Assembly: GCF_000756615.1 (NCBI RefSeq) | Contig: NZ_CP009288.1 | Span: 868,001 to 932,000 of the forward strand | Direction: 5' to 3' | From: Paenibacillus durus | GTDB lineage: Bacteria > Bacillota > Bacilli > Paenibacillales > Paenibacillaceae | DNA length: 64,000 bases | Shown here: piece by piece, positions 63,957 to 64,000 of the stretch | Position numbering within the stretch: the first letter of the stretch is position 1 | Layout: each line of letters starts with the position of its first letter | Notes under the pieces: model-generated | The model's database searches: none | What the model was told of the DNA's origin: nothing | Seen by the model: the letters and a program-made list of their open reading frames with translations, nothing else | Position numbers and translations under genes: made by a program

Positions 63957-64000
63957 TTTGATATCGGTGATTATTATGTTTGGTATGTTGATAAATCTCA
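63949..64000 (+). CDS. Start of a membrane protein gene (3' partial)
   Basis: ATG 63949 overlaps the XRE stop by 8 nt. The visible 17 residues (MSSLISVIIMFGMLINL) are hydrophobic. The rest is beyond the window. Confidence 0.5.
   Translation, partial: MSSLISVIIMFGMLINL

Overview
The window looks like a Gram-positive spore former close to Paenibacillus. Evidence: a spore-germination (ger) gene cluster, a secreted protein with three C-terminal SLH domains, AGGAGG-type ribosome binding sites, cre-like catabolite sites, and a mosaic of GC-rich backbone with AT-rich cargo. No rRNA, tRNA or CRISPR array was seen.

Region 1 (1 to about 34,800) is an array of nine toxin-immunity cassettes. Each is built from the 3' part of the same gene, a VgrG/gpD-like spike protein of a contractile injection system. 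The backbone (spike, KK-rich helical linker, two hydrophobic segments) is nearly the same in all intact copies. At a conserved DNA junction, GGGGACGGGTGAA, it switches to a different AT-rich toxin tail, followed by a small immunity gene and then a shared ~170-bp repeat carrying a strong terminator. Eight such repeats are present. No copy in the window has the spike N-terminus. Several cassettes carry frameshifts or insertions, so the array reads as a silent store of exchangeable tails whose expressed recipient probably lies upstream. Tails include three relatives of one HEL-x-E family (cassettes 1, 4, 8), a BURPS668_1122-type deaminase (2), a duplicated Rhs-type tail (3 and 5), a CdiA-CT-like nuclease (6), another Rhs-type tail (7) and a decayed HNHP-motif fragment (9). 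Cassettes 3 and 5 also carry an endonuclease V gene that overlaps the end of a decayed reading frame, the position an immunity gene would normally hold.

Four mobile elements interrupt the array. They are a three-gene DDE element (2492-5496, 6-bp target duplication), two copies of one IS3-family element (11004-14621 and 21093-22429, 3-bp duplications; the first carries a group II intron in its transposase gene), and an IS630-family element (31714-32900, TA duplication).

Region 2 (34,800-49,060) is ordinary chromosome: a ferredoxin-nitroreductase with a divergent LysR regulator, a TetR-hydrolase operon with two palindromic operators, a ger cluster with its permease gene convergent, an MFS exporter with a divergent XRE regulator, a methyltransferase, a ferric-siderophore binding lipoprotein, and a GntR regulator followed by a DUF2271 lipoprotein and a collapsed shikimate-dehydrogenase pseudogene.

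Region 3 (49,060-64,000) holds a LacI / GH36 alpha-galactosidase / sugar-proton symporter cluster, a 1749-residue surface phosphoesterase, a decayed methyltransferase gene, an intact methyltransferase, an HD-GYP protein, RlmD, and an XRE regulator with the start of a membrane-protein gene at the window edge.
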